A stretch of DNA of 64,000 nt from Gyrodactylus bullatarudis (Eukaryota; Platyhelminthes; Monogenea; Gyrodactylidea; Gyrodactylidae). How positions within the stretch are numbered: position 1 is the first letter of the stretch; each line of letters starts with the position of its first letter. The notes beneath the pieces were generated by a model. It ran no database searches and was not told the origin of the DNA. It saw only the letters and a list, made by a program, of their open reading frames with translations. The stretch is from contig SSNU01000071.1 in NCBI GenBank assembly GCA_012064415.1, positions 525,387-589,386 of the forward strand. The letters run 5' to 3'. The position numbers and the translations under genes are program-made. Shown in pieces: positions 35,101 to 45,226 of the stretch.

Positions 35101-38100
35101 AGAAACACGAAAATTGAATTATTTCAATTTCGAATAATTATGCAAAATTTCTTAAACTCCATTCAATAATGAAAATCAATCTCTTTTAGGCAAACCTATT
35201 TCCATATTTTTCGAGTTCCGTGTGAATTAAATGATGATAATAATTTCATTTTAGAATAAATACATCCAAAATTGTTGAACTGGTTTACTGATTTCCTTTG
35301 GTTAATTAAAATAAAAGCCTATTTGATTTCTACTGTTTCAGATTAGTTCATTTTCTCTGTAGCCTTTTCGATTCCTTGATATGCTCGATTTATTTTCTCA
35401 AAACCGTCCCCTTTTTCCCAGACATTTGAGGTCATGCAAGTAAAAAGATGAGCATTATTGGTATCTTAGCAATTTTCTTTTGTATTTCATTAGATTGATT
35501 ATTCAAATTTAGATCTAATCTCTCCTTTTATCTATGATGAACTGTCAAAGGAAAACATGAATATTGAACATAGGACAAAAGATGGAAGGGAATGATGTTG
35601 AGTTCCCTTCTCCCTGATCGATAATACTAACTTTTGAATCAAGCAGAATTTCCATCGTCTAAAATAAACTCGTGTTGTATTTGAAATATTCAACTTTACC
35701 GTTAAATTTTTGATTTTGGACTTTAGTTATTCAAAATTGCTAATGATTTTCATTTACACTTTCAGATTTCCTCAAAATTATGACAGATGATGGAAGTGCA
35801 ATCACAGTTGTTGAATTCGATCAAGATAAAATCGAAGAATATGACGAACATCTGTCCAACCTCATAAAATCCTTCAACACTACCAACCTGAACTGCTTCG
35901 TTGTTCATTTAGGCATGCTCGGACAGCACACAATCTACAACGTAAGCAATAAACTTTGTTTTAAATTTAGTTATAATTTAGTCAACAAGCTACTCTCGAT
36001 TTGAAGTTTTTTGGCTCATTTGGTCATTAAACTTATAACCCCCTCAAAGCTTTTCGTATTTTTCCTAAAGCTCAATATTTTTCTGCGAAAAGTCAAGAAA
36101 GTCTATGGATTGTTGAAATGAAAAAAAAATTCAGTCTGACAGATTTTTGAATTTCGAGAATGCGCCAAATTTTTCAACGTTTAAAACAGATTTATATTGA
36201 TTTTGAAGATTAAAAGAAATTCGATAATGATAATATTTCGGATCATTGGTAGACAAAGAATTCAAATTTGGTCATATAGGTTGAGAGAAACTTGAGATTC
36301 TCAAGAAAAAAGTTTAACTTCTAAATTTTGGTTCATTCCCCTTCGCGATAATCGAAATATTCGGTCAATTTGAAATTTTCGTCTTATCTTGATCCCAAAT
36401 ATCAGCATTTAATCTTTGAAATCGGATAAAAATTTGGGTAATTACAAAAAACGGCCTAATTTCGATCAAGAAAAGAATATTGACTATATTCTCATCTTCA
36501 TTTCAACTATACAACTTTATCTCGTCAAAACCATTCAAATTTATTTCAAGATTTTTCATGATACTTCATGTGTTTTAGATATTTATCACACACTGCCATT
36601 CTGTGAGAGAATTTGATATTCAACTTGTCTTATTTTGTAAGAATGGATTTTTTCCTTGCCGAAACTCTGTATATCTTCCGTTATATATGATTAATTAATC
36701 AAAAATATAAAATCGTTATTATTATTATTCATGAATGTGCTTTCTTAACAAAGCACTAATCTTCAAGATTGCACTTTTTTAGAACATAGTAAATTGTTTT
36801 TCTATGCGTGCCTGTAATCTAGCCAGACATTTTAGCTTCTCTTATGACATTTAATGAAAAGAAAGAAACCTTGAAGGTTTATTTTATTATTTTCTTCTGT
36901 TACAAACCAATTGTATAACTCTGATCGTATGACTTGTAATTTTTAAAAAACTGATTTTTTTGTCTTTTCATTTAAACTTTTATTTTTGTACGAAATCAAT
37001 GACTGTTTCATTCTTAAATGCTGAACCAGATTTCTAATTTTCAGCTCTCTTGTTTTATGGAAAGTTGATGTTTTGTTTTAGGAATCAGTCATGTTATTCA
37101 CAAAAAGATTTATGTTATTGACCCTTTTTAGACAATTAACCTACTAGCAAAGTGTGGTCACTGGTAATTACTATATCCATGTGAACTCTAACTTGATGGA
37201 GATTGTCTTCTCACACCTAGATGATAGAAATTCGGATAAGCAAGTGTCAATTCCATAAGAGAGTCGAATAATATTCAACTCACGGTGGCAGATGTAGACA
37301 CGTTTCGTCCTTATTAGGACTCGTCAGTACACCATAGCCAGGACCCTTTTTATTTACAAAATAAGGCTAAATTATGGAATATAAATACAGCACTTCAAGA
37401 CTATTATAGAAGAAGACCACTTGTTGGTAGTTTTAATTTTATCCAAATTATTCTTCCTTTAGTTACATTTTTTAATAACGCTAGCCAATGAAAAATTTTC
37501 AGATTGTGGTAAGCTAATCAAAAGTTTTTTGTGATTGAGGTATTCACGTAAATTTTCAAATACGTTCGAAGATCCACTTAAAATCATATTTGGAAAATTA
37601 GAAAGAAGATTATATTAAAGCCATATGTTCATTTCATAAAGCATCATCAGTGGCAATACTTTAAAAATGATAAAAGTTAAGAATTCATTGAAGATAATAA
37701 TTTACAAATTATGAAAGAAATAGTGAACGTCAAAGAAAATCAGAATATAATGAGCTTAAAAAAAACCAAAAGTTGTATAAAGTAATTCCAAAAAGACTAG
37801 GAAACCGTTTTTAAGCATTAAAATTATCATCAAAAAATCAATTTATTTATTGAAATTTTACTTTTATTCTGAAATTTGATCTATTTTTTTATTGAAATAT
37901 TCGCGTAAATTTTTAAATACGTCCGAAAATCCACTTAAAATCAAAATTTAATGAAAATCAGAATATAATGTAAGCTGAAGCCGTAATTTTTTATCATGAA
38001 AATTTTATTGCAGGTAAAATTGTCAATTCCAAACAGTAAAGTTTTACATCAAAACGATTGGTGCGAGGAAGACCAGGACAAGCTAAATTCAATGGTTCAA

Positions 38101-39300
38101 TTCCTCAACTACACCGATGAGGGTACCAAATTCGTGAAAGGTCTCAACTTGGAATTAAATGAAATAACATCAGACAGATCCATAAATGGTCATAAACTCG
38201 ACTTGAAAATTACCACAAATAAAGAATCCCACATTAATGAACCATTCATTCTCAGAAACTCCACGGATCAAATGCTTAAATCGATTATTATTTTCAAAGC
38301 AACTGCTCTTGGTGAGACTCATTTCCTCTCAAATGAGATAATTTTTACTTCTCTCACATCAAAATGTCTTTCTTGCTTACTAACTGGATCGCTGTTTTAC
38401 TAAAGCAGGGTTAAGTAAAGTTCAAAAGCCGACCTCAAGCTGTAAAGTATTCTGAATGAGATTTTAGTAATCAGCCAAATTTTTTCCGACTCCTCATCAA
38501 CTAAAGCAGTTTTGAATTAACTAAAGATTTGGTTTCTTTCGCAAAATGAATACAGGGAGGTCCAATCATGACTGGACTTTTAAAATTTCAGCTAAAGTAA
38601 TCTAATCCAAAACTGAGTTAACTTTTAGGGGCCCTCATTTCCAGTGTAAAAAGGTAACTAAAATTTATGCCACTGTAACCAAATTTATGCAAATCCGACA
38701 ATTTTGTAAATTCTTCGTCTTTTGAAATGATACTCCTTGAACTGGAAACATTTTTTTTAGCTGACAAAATTCGGTACTTGGGATATTAAAAATTAATGAA
38801 TTCACATTGAAAATATCCCACTATCGCGAGAATATTCCTTCTAACAAAACAGTATTCTCTTTTAAAAAAATACAAGAATTGATCATTTCTTAATTCTCAG
38901 ATAGAATGAATACTGAAACACGGCCAAGTTTTTGATTTATAATTTGTACGAAAAAGTTTGAAAAAACATCTCAAGTATTTATCGGAAATTTGATTACAAA
39001 ATCTAACCAACTTTATTTGGATTTTGCATGAATATATTTTTTTTCGCATAGAAAACTATACCAGTGTACCTGATAAAATACATTCAAAGAACTGAGATTC
39101 TTTTGGTTTTGTTAACATAACTGTATATTTGTCATTTAAAAAGTGTTTTTTAATGAAATTTTCAATTTTTTTTCACTCTAGGTAAAAATCATGGCACCCC
39201 AATGCTCCGTGTTGGCATCCACAAGTTGGGCCATACACCAGAATATATGGAAAGTGATTTTCAGACCGAATGGCCAGGCTTCAATGATGACCCTGAATAA
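23126..39300 (+). CDS. ADISSP: C20orf27 / adipose-secreted signaling protein homologue with N-terminal PP1-docking motif
   Basis: Exons 23126-23255, 24482-24682, 35766-35941, 38014-38311 and 39182-39300 join in frame (phases 1, 1, 0, 1), about 307 residues. The 3' exons match C20orf27: NCFVVHLGMLGQHTIYNVKLSIP aligns with the conserved 'FLVKVGFLKILHRYEITFTLP' block, and the C-terminus KNHGTPMLRVGIHKLG followed by WPGFNDDPE matches the family's HGTPML...HGFD end. Two 5' exons add a polar N-terminus of about 110 residues with AKRRVSFGDLPTNPSFRPG, a canonical RVxF protein-phosphatase-1 docking motif. In-frame phases support one gene, but the joining over the 11.1-kb intron 2 is inferred. The start at 23126 has an in-frame alternative ATG at 23147. 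The molecular role of the family is poorly defined. Confidence 0.78.
23256..24481. other. Intron 1 of the C20orf27-like gene
   Basis: 1.23 kb consisting largely of diverged foldback-family sequence, with phrases such as 'gatcaaaaatttaaaagtttaaattt' and 'tttttaacgtttgagctcaa' that recur at 36.0-36.4 kb. No coding remnant. Confidence 0.4.
24683..28472. other. First third of the 11-kb intron 2
   Basis: AT-rich, with a possible right end of a TTAA MITE at about 25305-25316 ('gaaagggttaa'). The inverted repeat at 26779-27276 is described separately. Open frames at 25972-26166 and 27269-27475 have no convincing protein character. Confidence 0.4.
26779..27276. repeat. Inverted repeat whose arms keep a related reading frame
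   Basis: The left arm (26779-26995) and the right arm (27000-27276) are diverged inverted copies. Read outward-in, both encode HLNTLE followed by SKND: the plus strand gives CHLNTLERLIKFSKNDSSSL and the minus strand gives YHLNTLEPLTESSKNDLSIL. Both end in KY. The centre is AT-rich ('taattatctttctaat'). This looks like a head-to-head duplication of a mobile-element coding segment, family unknown. Confidence 0.5.
28473..28651 (-). other. Candidate antisense terminal exon, unknown
   Basis: On the minus strand an acceptor-like AAAATCTAG is followed by a 58-codon open frame (phase 1 entry) ending in TAA at 28473-28475. It reads IITKISNAIEALEDGLKFIT, then FDRLEAIVKKKDSSAFVIET, then QDKISKAKSKTVYE. 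It is charged, helix-prone and unlike random AT-rich frames. No family recognised and no partner exon found. It could be a remnant of a mobile-element ORF or a nested gene. Confidence 0.3.
28652..30184. other. Intron 2, middle segment
   Basis: 28830-28915 is a GC-richer patch with a plus-strand frame MKLIVVYLGGFFLSTYLDKN, and 29259-29340 has a short frame MMEEDEASYLTNKAFISG. Both are too short to call. 29860-30180 is a diverged foldback-family copy. A weak hammerhead candidate lies at 29284-29329. Confidence 0.35.
29284..29329 (-). ncRNA. Possible hammerhead-like motif, not PLE-linked
   Basis: Minus strand: UCAUA, core CUGAUGA, GUAUGCCC, GAA, a 4-bp stem III (AUAA/UUAU), U17, then UGUGA, which pairs with UCAUA over 5 bp including a G-U. 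Stem II is essentially one G-C pair. It may be chance in a window of this size. Confidence 0.25.
30185..31110 (+). mobile_element. PLE-B: Penelope-like element, 3' end of ORF and 3' UTR
   Basis: The copy starts inside the GIY-YIG domain (VQEHLEATNHTADVNNFR, frameshifted, then NELSKAEAHFINNLEPVLCK and KLGYEGKERFKMMKKLAKV). It then carries a polar linker and, in the open frame 30362-30856, the C-terminal basic segment NTKRGRKRKRYNG and LSMDEFVKRR plus stop. Position by position this is the same architecture as the 18.7-kb copy. The 3' UTR contains 'gaggaatttgcatatgctca' and a hammerhead motif at 30994-31033. Frameshifts show it is dead. It lies sense in intron 2 of the C20orf27-like gene. Confidence 0.72.
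30994..31033 (+). ncRNA. Hammerhead motif in the PLE-B 3' end
   Basis: UAGU (30994-30997), intact core CUGAUGA (30998-31004), GAUCCGGU, GAA (31013-31015), a 13-nt stem III region with weak pairing, U16.1, C17, then ACUA (31030-31033) pairing perfectly with UAGU. Stem I can extend through an internal loop by GUG (30988-30990)/CAC. Stem II is weak (closing G-U). An alternative CCGG/CCGG hairpin is possible. Confidence 0.45.
31612..32068. mobile_element. piggyBac-like MITE with TTAA target duplication
   Basis: TTAA at 31608-31611 and 32069-32072 flank terminal inverted repeats CCCTTAAAGTCCCAGAG and CCCAGTGGGTCTTTAAGGG. The 457-bp element has no ORF. The same family occurs at 18013-18416 and 32618-32971. 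Confidence 0.7.
32618..32971. mobile_element. piggyBac-like MITE, shorter copy
   Basis: TTAA at 32614-32617 then CCCCTTAAGTCCCAGAG; the right end GTACGAAAAGGG is followed by TTAA at 32972-32975. The left 90 bp closely match 31612-31700. 354 bp, non-coding. Confidence 0.6.
33401..33613 (+). other. Candidate coding exon truncated by a PLE insertion, unknown
   Basis: A pyrimidine-rich acceptor (ATTATGTTTTCAG) precedes an open frame that starts GVNYLISHCQKADDLNIN and continues LGLEILYLKDLQMYVDSS and NLEICKKIYLEPN. From about 33541 the frame runs into the reversed PLE-A terminus, so the last residues are repeat-derived. Phase 0 entry does not fit the flanking exons of the C20orf27-like gene (phase 1). 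It may be an alternative terminal exon or part of another gene. Unrecognised. Confidence 0.35.
33535..34430 (-). mobile_element. PLE-A: Penelope-like element, ORF 3' part and 3' end
   Basis: The minus-strand frame 34422-33805 encodes the end of the reverse transcriptase and linker (MESGYPAKFVDKFIYQPLV, FMKLNFKGDGFSNDVRRRLN). The GIY-YIG endonuclease follows: YKFQCDCSASYIGRTIRKLS, then RHLKQENHAGSISNFSIL and VNEKFFINMYKPNL. A premature stop follows; the other copies continue to an LPWPM end. The 3' region at 33804-33535 contains the pLTR-like sequence with a hammerhead. This is the best-preserved PLE ORF in the window. It is 5'-truncated and antisense to the host gene. Confidence 0.8.
33544..33583 (-). 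ncRNA. Hammerhead motif (PLE-A)
   Basis: Minus strand: AGACCA, core CUGAUGA (33571-33577), UCCUUUGA (2-bp stem II with CUUU loop), GAA, palindromic stem III AUGCGCAU, U17, then UGGUUCU. Stem I ACCA/UGGU extends by a G-U. Stem III differs from AUGUACAU in other copies by two compensating changes. Confidence 0.65.
34431..35765. other. End of intron 2 of the C20orf27-like gene
   Basis: 1.3 kb, AT-rich. The first about 90 bp may be a further degenerate PLE-A coding remnant. No other element recognised. Confidence 0.35.
35942..37135. other. First part of intron 3 of the C20orf27-like gene
   Basis: 36040-36420 is a diverged foldback-family copy related to 23.9-24.3 kb. The frame at 36416-36616 is AT-driven. 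Nothing else supported. Confidence 0.35.
37136..37350 (-). mobile_element. Hammerhead-bearing SINE-like / retrozyme-like repeat
   Basis: About 200 bp shared with both arms of the foldback at 50823-51320 ('ctactagcaaagtgtggtca', 'ttctcacacctag', 'tttcgtccttattag'). On the minus strand CCTGGCTATGG leads into a complete hammerhead, followed by the non-coding body. It encodes no protein. Small HHR-bearing retroelements of this size are known from animals and plants; assignment here is by architecture. Confidence 0.6.
37291..37333 (-). ncRNA. Type I hammerhead ribozyme, textbook fold
   Basis: Minus strand: stem I strand GGUGUA (37328-37333), core CUGACGA (37321-37327), stem II GUCC/GGAC with a UAAUAA loop (37307-37320), GAA (37304-37306), short stem III ACGUGU, C17 giving a GUC cleavage triplet, then UACAUC (37291-37296), which pairs with GGUGUA over six pairs with one G-U. 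Every conserved core position is present. Stem III is only 2 bp, as in minimal hammerheads that may act as dimers. Confidence 0.8.
37560..37745 (-). mobile_element. Solo PLE-A terminus
   Basis: Non-coding match, on the minus strand, to the PLE-A 3' region: 'aatttacaaattatgaaagaaatag' downstream of a hammerhead, and the end motif around 'cgtaaattttcaaatacgttcgaagatccactt'. A second fragment of this end motif lies at 37885-37980. No ORF. Confidence 0.6.
37620..37654 (-). ncRNA. Hammerhead motif (PLE-A)
   Basis: Minus strand: GCCA, core CUGAUGA (37644-37650), UGCUUUAU, GAA, stem III AUGAACAU (AUG/CAU, AA loop), A17, then UGGC, a perfect complement of GCCA. The stem I pair differs from other copies on both strands. 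Confidence 0.6.
38312..39181. other. Intron 4 of the C20orf27-like gene
   Basis: 870 bp, AT-rich; nothing recognised in it. Confidence 0.4.
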
Positions 39301-42300
39301 GAGAGACATGAAAACTATTCCCTTTCTCGAAATCATCTTTATCGTACCAATCTCTCAACCTATCCCGAATTTTTCGCTAAAACCGAGAGGAATATTTCAA
39401 ATTCACAGTTGAATATCTACTCGAAAAAAAAGATTAAACAAACATGGAAATTGTTCACAAAAAGATGGTGTTTATTTCCTTTGTGTTTGTGAAAGAAAAT
39501 TTTGAAAATTGTATTTCATCATTGCATTGCATATGTGAGAATTTAATGAAACATTACTTAAAAATGACTTTTAAAAAACTATCAGTGTACTTTATTTCTA
39601 GAGAAACCATCAAAATAAAAATATGTGTAATATTCTTCTAATGATAAAAAAGTTATAAAATATTTCAATGAATATTCTTCTTCAATGAATCTTCACACAT
39701 GACGATCTCACGTCTCAGTTCACTTTCCTATAATCCCAAGAGACTGCGATAACTAGACGTATCAAACATGCGACTTCAGTTCGAAATTTTTCCGTTGTAT
39801 ACAAAAACCCTGATGACGACAGAATATAATAGTATAGTTGGAACCAACCTTCAATCTCCTATCGTTTTTACTATTTTTCATTCAAACCTTTTAGAGAAAA
39901 CGCAAAATTTGATCACCTTTTTTCGTAAAATCTCCGCTATTTAGAACAACATTTGGATATTTTCCAGTGTACTTGCAATGCTTAATGATATGTTTTACTT
40001 CTACGGATCGAATTAGAGATGATAAAAGGAACAAAACAAAGTAATAACAATTTCATGATGAATACATCTATTGAACAAATTACCTAAAATATACTTGAAA
40101 CTTAATTAAATTACTTCAATCTATTATGCTAATAATGATTAACTTTTAAATTTGATATCCAAAAGATACAACCCTCCTTATATCCAAATAAAAATTCAAT
40201 TATGAGAATATTTTACAAAAGTAAATAACAGTGAATTATACCGATCGGAATAAAAAAATATAAATTTGGAATCTACTTTCAAGTAGTTATGCAAATACCG
40301 ATAATAAATTAATGATGTATATTTTTATTAATAATTTATTATAATAAATTATTATTAATAATCTCTCAATTCTTCTATTTAAACCTCACATGTAACTGAT
40401 CTCATCAAGACTCTCAAACTACCCAACTCGAAGTGATTGTTTTCATAAATTTACTGTGCTGTGTTACGCAAATTTTGAGTGAACATTTTTGAGTTCGGCA
40501 AGAGAATCAAGCATGGTTAAATTGGATCAAAAATCAATCGTTTTCTCTTCTTGATCATAGGCCAGAATTCTGTGCTTTACCTCACTTTGATTAGATAAAA
40601 ATCATAAAGATACATATTAGGTTGATATGTAAAAATTTTTAAATCAAAATTTTATTTTTTTTGGTATACGAAAAAAACCTTTTTCCTAAGATCATTAAAA
40701 TTGATCTCTTTTTCCAGAAATTAACCATCTCCAGAATCAATAACGATTTCATCTCTTTCTCTATAATTTTATATTAATTCGAAGATGGTTCAGCCTCTTA
40801 TCCGACTGTAGAAGGTACACTGACGGATTGAAAAATGTAAATGTTTCCTTTGAGTTTAGTTTCTTTTAGTTTCCACCGTGGAGCAATTTTTCATTCTGCA
40901 TCGTATTGAGTTATTTTTAGGTTTTTTTATGCTTCTGATACTTCAAGAACTACTGTATTCTAATTGAGGTAGATTTCTTTCCTACAATAGGCATAAAATT
41001 GAGTTGAAGTTTCCAAATAAATAGGTAAATTTTCAACTTGAACTTTAAATAGCTCAGAAACTAAAAGAGTCAAGAGAAACTTTCCTTCTACTCTTTTGTT
41101 AAGAATTTTACTCCTGAACAAGATGATGTCATCTCTATCTTATTCATATATTTCATTCATGTTTTTCTCTATTTATTGAAAGGCAAAGCAGCTTTTCAAG
41201 AAGCACATGTCTGAAATCAACGAAAAATTCTCTACAAAAGTGGAAAATATCCTAGAGTAGACTGGTGCTAAACTAGCGAGCTCAGTTTTCAATGAATTTC
41301 ATATTTTAATACAAGTTTTCTTTCTGGGGTTTTTGAGACAGGTCACCTCTAAAGCATGGCAACTCTTCATCTGGCCTATTCATCAATGAAAAATGATTTA
41401 GAATTGATTTATTTCAACTATTTTAACCTGATTCTGTCTATTCAATGACTACTATAGTTTGTATATTTCTCTGTGTTATTCAAATTCAACTGTTACTGTA
41501 TTACCACATGAGAAAGTTGTGTACTGTTTCTATCTCTCTTTTATTACATCATGTAATGATATTTCTTCGCTATTATCACTCTTTTTAACAATATTACTAG
41601 TTTTTTTAATACAATAAACGACATGTTGTTGATAAAGTATTTTAAGTATGACATAATTTTACGGGTCATTAGTATTATTCTCTGTTCGTAAACTACAAGG
41701 CAGTCTCTGTATAGATAAGAATACAAAATGTTTAGACAAACGAAAAAGCGAAAAAAAAGTTTACTATGAACTCATTCAAAACTACTATCTTGTTTATCAA
41801 TGAGATCGAAAGAACAATTTCTACTACACAAATCATACTTGATTTTGAATGAATTTTTACTACAAGATGAAATCTCTTTATTACATACAATTTGTGCCCA
41901 GAACATAGACACATATTTTTTGTATCAAATTTATTCATTTCTCCAGCAGATTATCTCAAAAAGATTTCAATGATTCAATAATTTCAAAGAAAGAGATGAA
42001 TTTGTAGTTTAGCCTATGTGTCTGTCTGTCGCTCTCTCTCTCTCTTCTACGACAAACAACAGACTACTACTACTTTCAAGACTATACGTGTGCATGAGTC
42101 ATCCTGTTTCTCTCATGAATTTGGTTCAGGGCTATGCGTTAATTCTTCCTCTTTTTTCCTATTTTTCTACTTGAGATGAAATCTGTATACCCACCCATAC
42201 ATCTGTACTAGCATATACTTTATATTATGGATAGATCATTTTTATAATGATAATAGTACAACATGTCTGTCTATCACACTAAATTATTCATTCATACATT

Positions 42301-43253
42301 TTTGTGTATATCATTCATACATTGCATATATATTGGAATAGGAAATGTAGACAAAATGTATATGCTAATAAAATACTGTAGAGGAAATATTTTTATAATG
42401 ACTCAGTCAGTCAGTCAGGGAGTAGACACGATAAGTAGACTGTATTACTCATAAAAACAGAGATTTTTAGTATTAGAGGGAAGGGGGGGCTAGCGAGTAA
42501 GTTTAATAATCCTAACTTAGGATGTGTGCGTACACTTCTTTGGTTATTGAAGAGGTTAATTCTTTGTGCCTAGACAAGAATCATGTACTATGAAGGACAG
42601 AGACTAGAATTTGTTGTCTGAGATGTACATTTTAGATGTATTGATGGAAACAAGTATCTCCTGACTATCGAAAGACTATCTAAAGACAAAGAGAGGAATA
42701 AGAACCGAGATTGGAGTTTTTTGATAAAAAAATTATTGTTGGTTTTTTATTTAAAATTGATGTTTTGTGTTAATTCCAAGACTGATCTCCCAGGATCCCA
42801 GAAATCATTGGTACAGAGAGAATTTTTATTTACAGAAAATCATGGTCGTGTCGAATGTTTTCTTTCATTTGTCAAATAACAAACAACTTATAAAATGTAA
42901 GGAGGATAATAAATGCATTGTTCATGTCTAGAGTTCGATGGTGGGGGACGATAGCAGAGTAGTTAAAAAAATGCACCGATAAACCATTAAATACAATAAT
43001 AAATAGATATGATTGAGCATGGTCTCGTGGTTGGTTACATGTTGATCTTTTTTTCTATGTTTTTGTACACAATACACTCTTGGATTTTTCTCTATTCTGA
43101 TTCTGACTCTGCTCCACTCGGTTAGGCATTTGTTTTTTGTTATCAAAAATAGTAAAAAATTATATAAATAATAATGATGATGATAATAGGGGAGAGATGA
43201 TGTTAATGTTACAAATTAGATAAAAAATATAAATTTAGATAAGCAGGTGAAAA
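39301..43253. other. Tail-to-tail intergenic region
   Basis: Nearly 4 kb between the C20orf27-like stop and the SANT-like stop. It contains a PLE-A fragment at 39747-39830, an AT-rich stretch around 40300-40370 and a CT-rich stretch at 42030-42050 ('ctctctctctctctt'). Short frames here (41544-41938, 42263-42454, 42928-43146) have no protein character. The last few hundred bases probably include the SANT gene 3' UTR. Confidence 0.45.
39747..39830 (+). mobile_element. PLE-A coding fragment
   Basis: The plus-strand reading ETAITRRIKHATSVRNF followed by SVVYKNPDDD aligns with the KDTAVTRHLKQ...ISNFSILYKNPGDES segment of the PLE-A copy at 33.8 kb. A very short, isolated remnant. Confidence 0.55.
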
Positions 43254-44897
43254 TTAACCAAATGAGTTGACAGGTTCCATGCAGTTTTGTCCATTCAAGG
43301 CAGTATTTGAGTTGTTGAGTTTCATTTGTTGAGCTTCGTTACTTGTCTGGTTCTGATTCGAATTATTATTGTTGTTTGTGTTATTATTACAAGGATTACT
43401 GCTGTTGAGATTCTGGCCGTGGTTAATCTTGAAGTGATTGGCAATCTTATCCAGAATGGCCTGTCTCCGGTAGCCTGATGCGCGTAATTCTTCGGCCAAA
43501 TGGGTAATCATTTCAGTTAGACGAAGATGTACAGTTTCCTCATCACGCAACTTTTCAACAATTCCTGATATTTCATCGGCCAAGTTGAGTTTGTCGAATA
43601 AAGCCTGGCCAGAGAGGTTATTGTTACTTGGACAGTTAAGAATTGGATTTGGACTGCTGGCAGTACTATTTCCATGACTATTGCTGCTGCTGTTATTATT
43701 GTTATTTAATAAGTTTTCAACAAAAGAACTTAACAAGTTTGTACTGGTATTGTTTGAATTGGTCGTGGTGTAAATGTTGTTCAATAGAGTTGAAGCTAAT
43801 GAGTTAACTGGAATGTTGGTAGTGGAATTATTGTTATTGTTTGGTTGAAGGAATTGCTGACTAGAATTGATATTATTATTATTGGGATCAATGGAACCGT
43901 TGCTTAGACTGGGACTGGTATTATTATTGTTGTTGAGGAGTTGAGCAAATGTCTCATCATCCAACTTGATGTTTTGCTGCTTAAGTAGATCATTGAACAT
44001 TTGAGATTGTACGAGGAACGAGGCCGGGTTGAATAAGAGGGGATTCGCTGCAGGCATATTGTTGTTATTTAGGTCTAGACTAAAGTTGTTCAAATCTTTA
44101 GAGTTTGGCTTATGATTCATATTATTATTAAGAGAGGCTGGCGCGATATTCGTAAAGAGGACAGTGCTAGGTGGATTCTGATGTTGTTTACTTTGTAGGG
44201 TAGGTGTCTTTTGATTGTAGGAGGCCAGCTTAACCATGGAAGGGGAGTCGGAACGTTTGAAATTGGGCGTTGAAGGATTTGATTTTGACAAGGTACGATC
44301 GTTATTCACTTGCATAGTGTAGGCATCAACATTGGGATAAATTATCAAAATCAATCTAGCTACCCTTTTAAGAATATCAGCATTTCTAACAACTTTCAGG
44401 GGATTATTGACCAAGAGACGAACATCTCTTCTTAAATTCTTCCATTTATTGTAACAGTGCTCTGTATTAAATCCCAAATGCTCCATGTCTTTACCAATCT
44501 TTTGCCAAACAAATTTATGCTTTCTATGAATACTAAAGTCACGTAAATGACTCTCGACGCAGTCTAAGAGAGCAATAATGTTCTCATTACTCCAGTGGAC
44601 TTTTTTGTCTGATTCTGTCATGGAATTTTGTTTGGGATCATAGTCATAATCGTTATCTTCCATTGTAGATTTTTCCAAATCAGTTGTGGGCTCTGGAGAA
44701 TCCTCTTTTTTCATTTCATCTTTTGGAGTATTCTCATGAGCAGATATGTTGAAGGAATCATTTTTGTACAGGCTTTGATTGTTTTCAGTCTGCGAAGAAG
44801 GAGATATGGACCTGTCAAAATCCATAACATTGTCATCATCATCTTCGGGAAAACTGGGACTAGACTTTTCTGGACTCTTGTTTTGATAGTCACTCAT
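43254..44897 (-). CDS. Myb/SANT-like DNA-binding domain protein, Asn-rich
   Basis: An intronless frame of 547 residues, probably a nuclear DNA-binding regulator. The N-terminus is acidic and Ser/Pro-rich. A Myb/SANT-like (trihelix/MADF-type) domain lies at about residues 98-195: KVHWSNENIIALLDCVESHL, then FVWQKIGKDMEHLGF, then CYNKWKNLRRDVRLLVN. The Trp spacing and the 'YNKWKNLRR' helix are characteristic. About residues 240-440 are low-complexity with many Asn runs encoded by AAT/AAC repeats. A predicted helical region near the C-terminus (ADEISGIVEKLRDEETVHLR, then GYRRQAILDKIANHFKINHG) may mediate dimerisation. No orthologue can be named. The start at 44897 is the first Met of the frame, and the cadherin stop lies 329 bp upstream on the same strand. 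Confidence 0.75.
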   Translation of the reverse strand: MSDYQNKSPEKSSPSFPEDDDDNVMDFDRSISPSSQTENNQSLYKNDSFNISAHENTPKDEMKKEDSPEPTTDLEKSTMEDNDYDYDPKQNSMTESDKKVHWSNENIIALLDCVESHLRDFSIHRKHKFVWQKIGKDMEHLGFNTEHCYNKWKNLRRDVRLLVNNPLKVVRNADILKRVARLILIIYPNVDAYTMQVNNDRTLSKSNPSTPNFKRSDSPSMVKLASYNQKTPTLQSKQHQNPPSTVLFTNIAPASLNNNMNHKPNSKDLNNFSLDLNNNNMPAANPLLFNPASFLVQSQMFNDLLKQQNIKLDDETFAQLLNNNNNTSPSLSNGSIDPNNNNINSSQQFLQPNNNNNSTTNIPVNSLASTLLNNIYTTTNSNNTSTNLLSSFVENLLNNNNNSSSNSHGNSTASSPNPILNCPSNNNLSGQALFDKLNLADEISGIVEKLRDEETVHLRLTEMITHLAEELRASGYRRQAILDKIANHFKINHGQNLNSSNPCNNNTNNNNNSNQNQTSNEAQQMKLNNSNTALNGQNCMEPVNSFG

Positions 44898-45226
44898 AAT
44901 TATATTGGATTTATCACAATTAGAATGTTAGAAAACAGTATAATATCCACTATGTTAGAAGATAATTAACATAAAGCAATTTAGAGTTTGGCTCCTTTGA
45001 ATTATAAGTTACAATTATACGATTAAAACAATAAATCCAAGAGTCAAAAATTATTTAAATTGGAGAATATTTTAAATTTTTATCAAATTAATATTTTCAG
45101 ATCTTAAATGATGATGTTAAATGCTCAATGAGCATTGCTCATTGGAAAAAATGATTCGAAAAACCAAAAAGAGTGAGTATTTATTATGTATAATAAAATT
45201 TATTTACAAAAATTAAACAATTTCAA
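44898..45226. promoter_or_regulatory. Intergenic cadherin to SANT-like gene
   Basis: 329 bp between two genes transcribed leftward. Holds the cadherin 3' UTR and the SANT-like promoter. No motif stands out. Confidence 0.35.

Noticed and set aside
42928..43146. 72-residue minus-strand frame downstream of the SANT-like gene
   Set aside because: Likely 3' UTR or spacer; the composition is not protein-like.
44628..44969. 113-residue plus-strand frame (and the 44711-44893 minus frame)
   Set aside because: Shadows of the SANT-like coding sequence in other frames.
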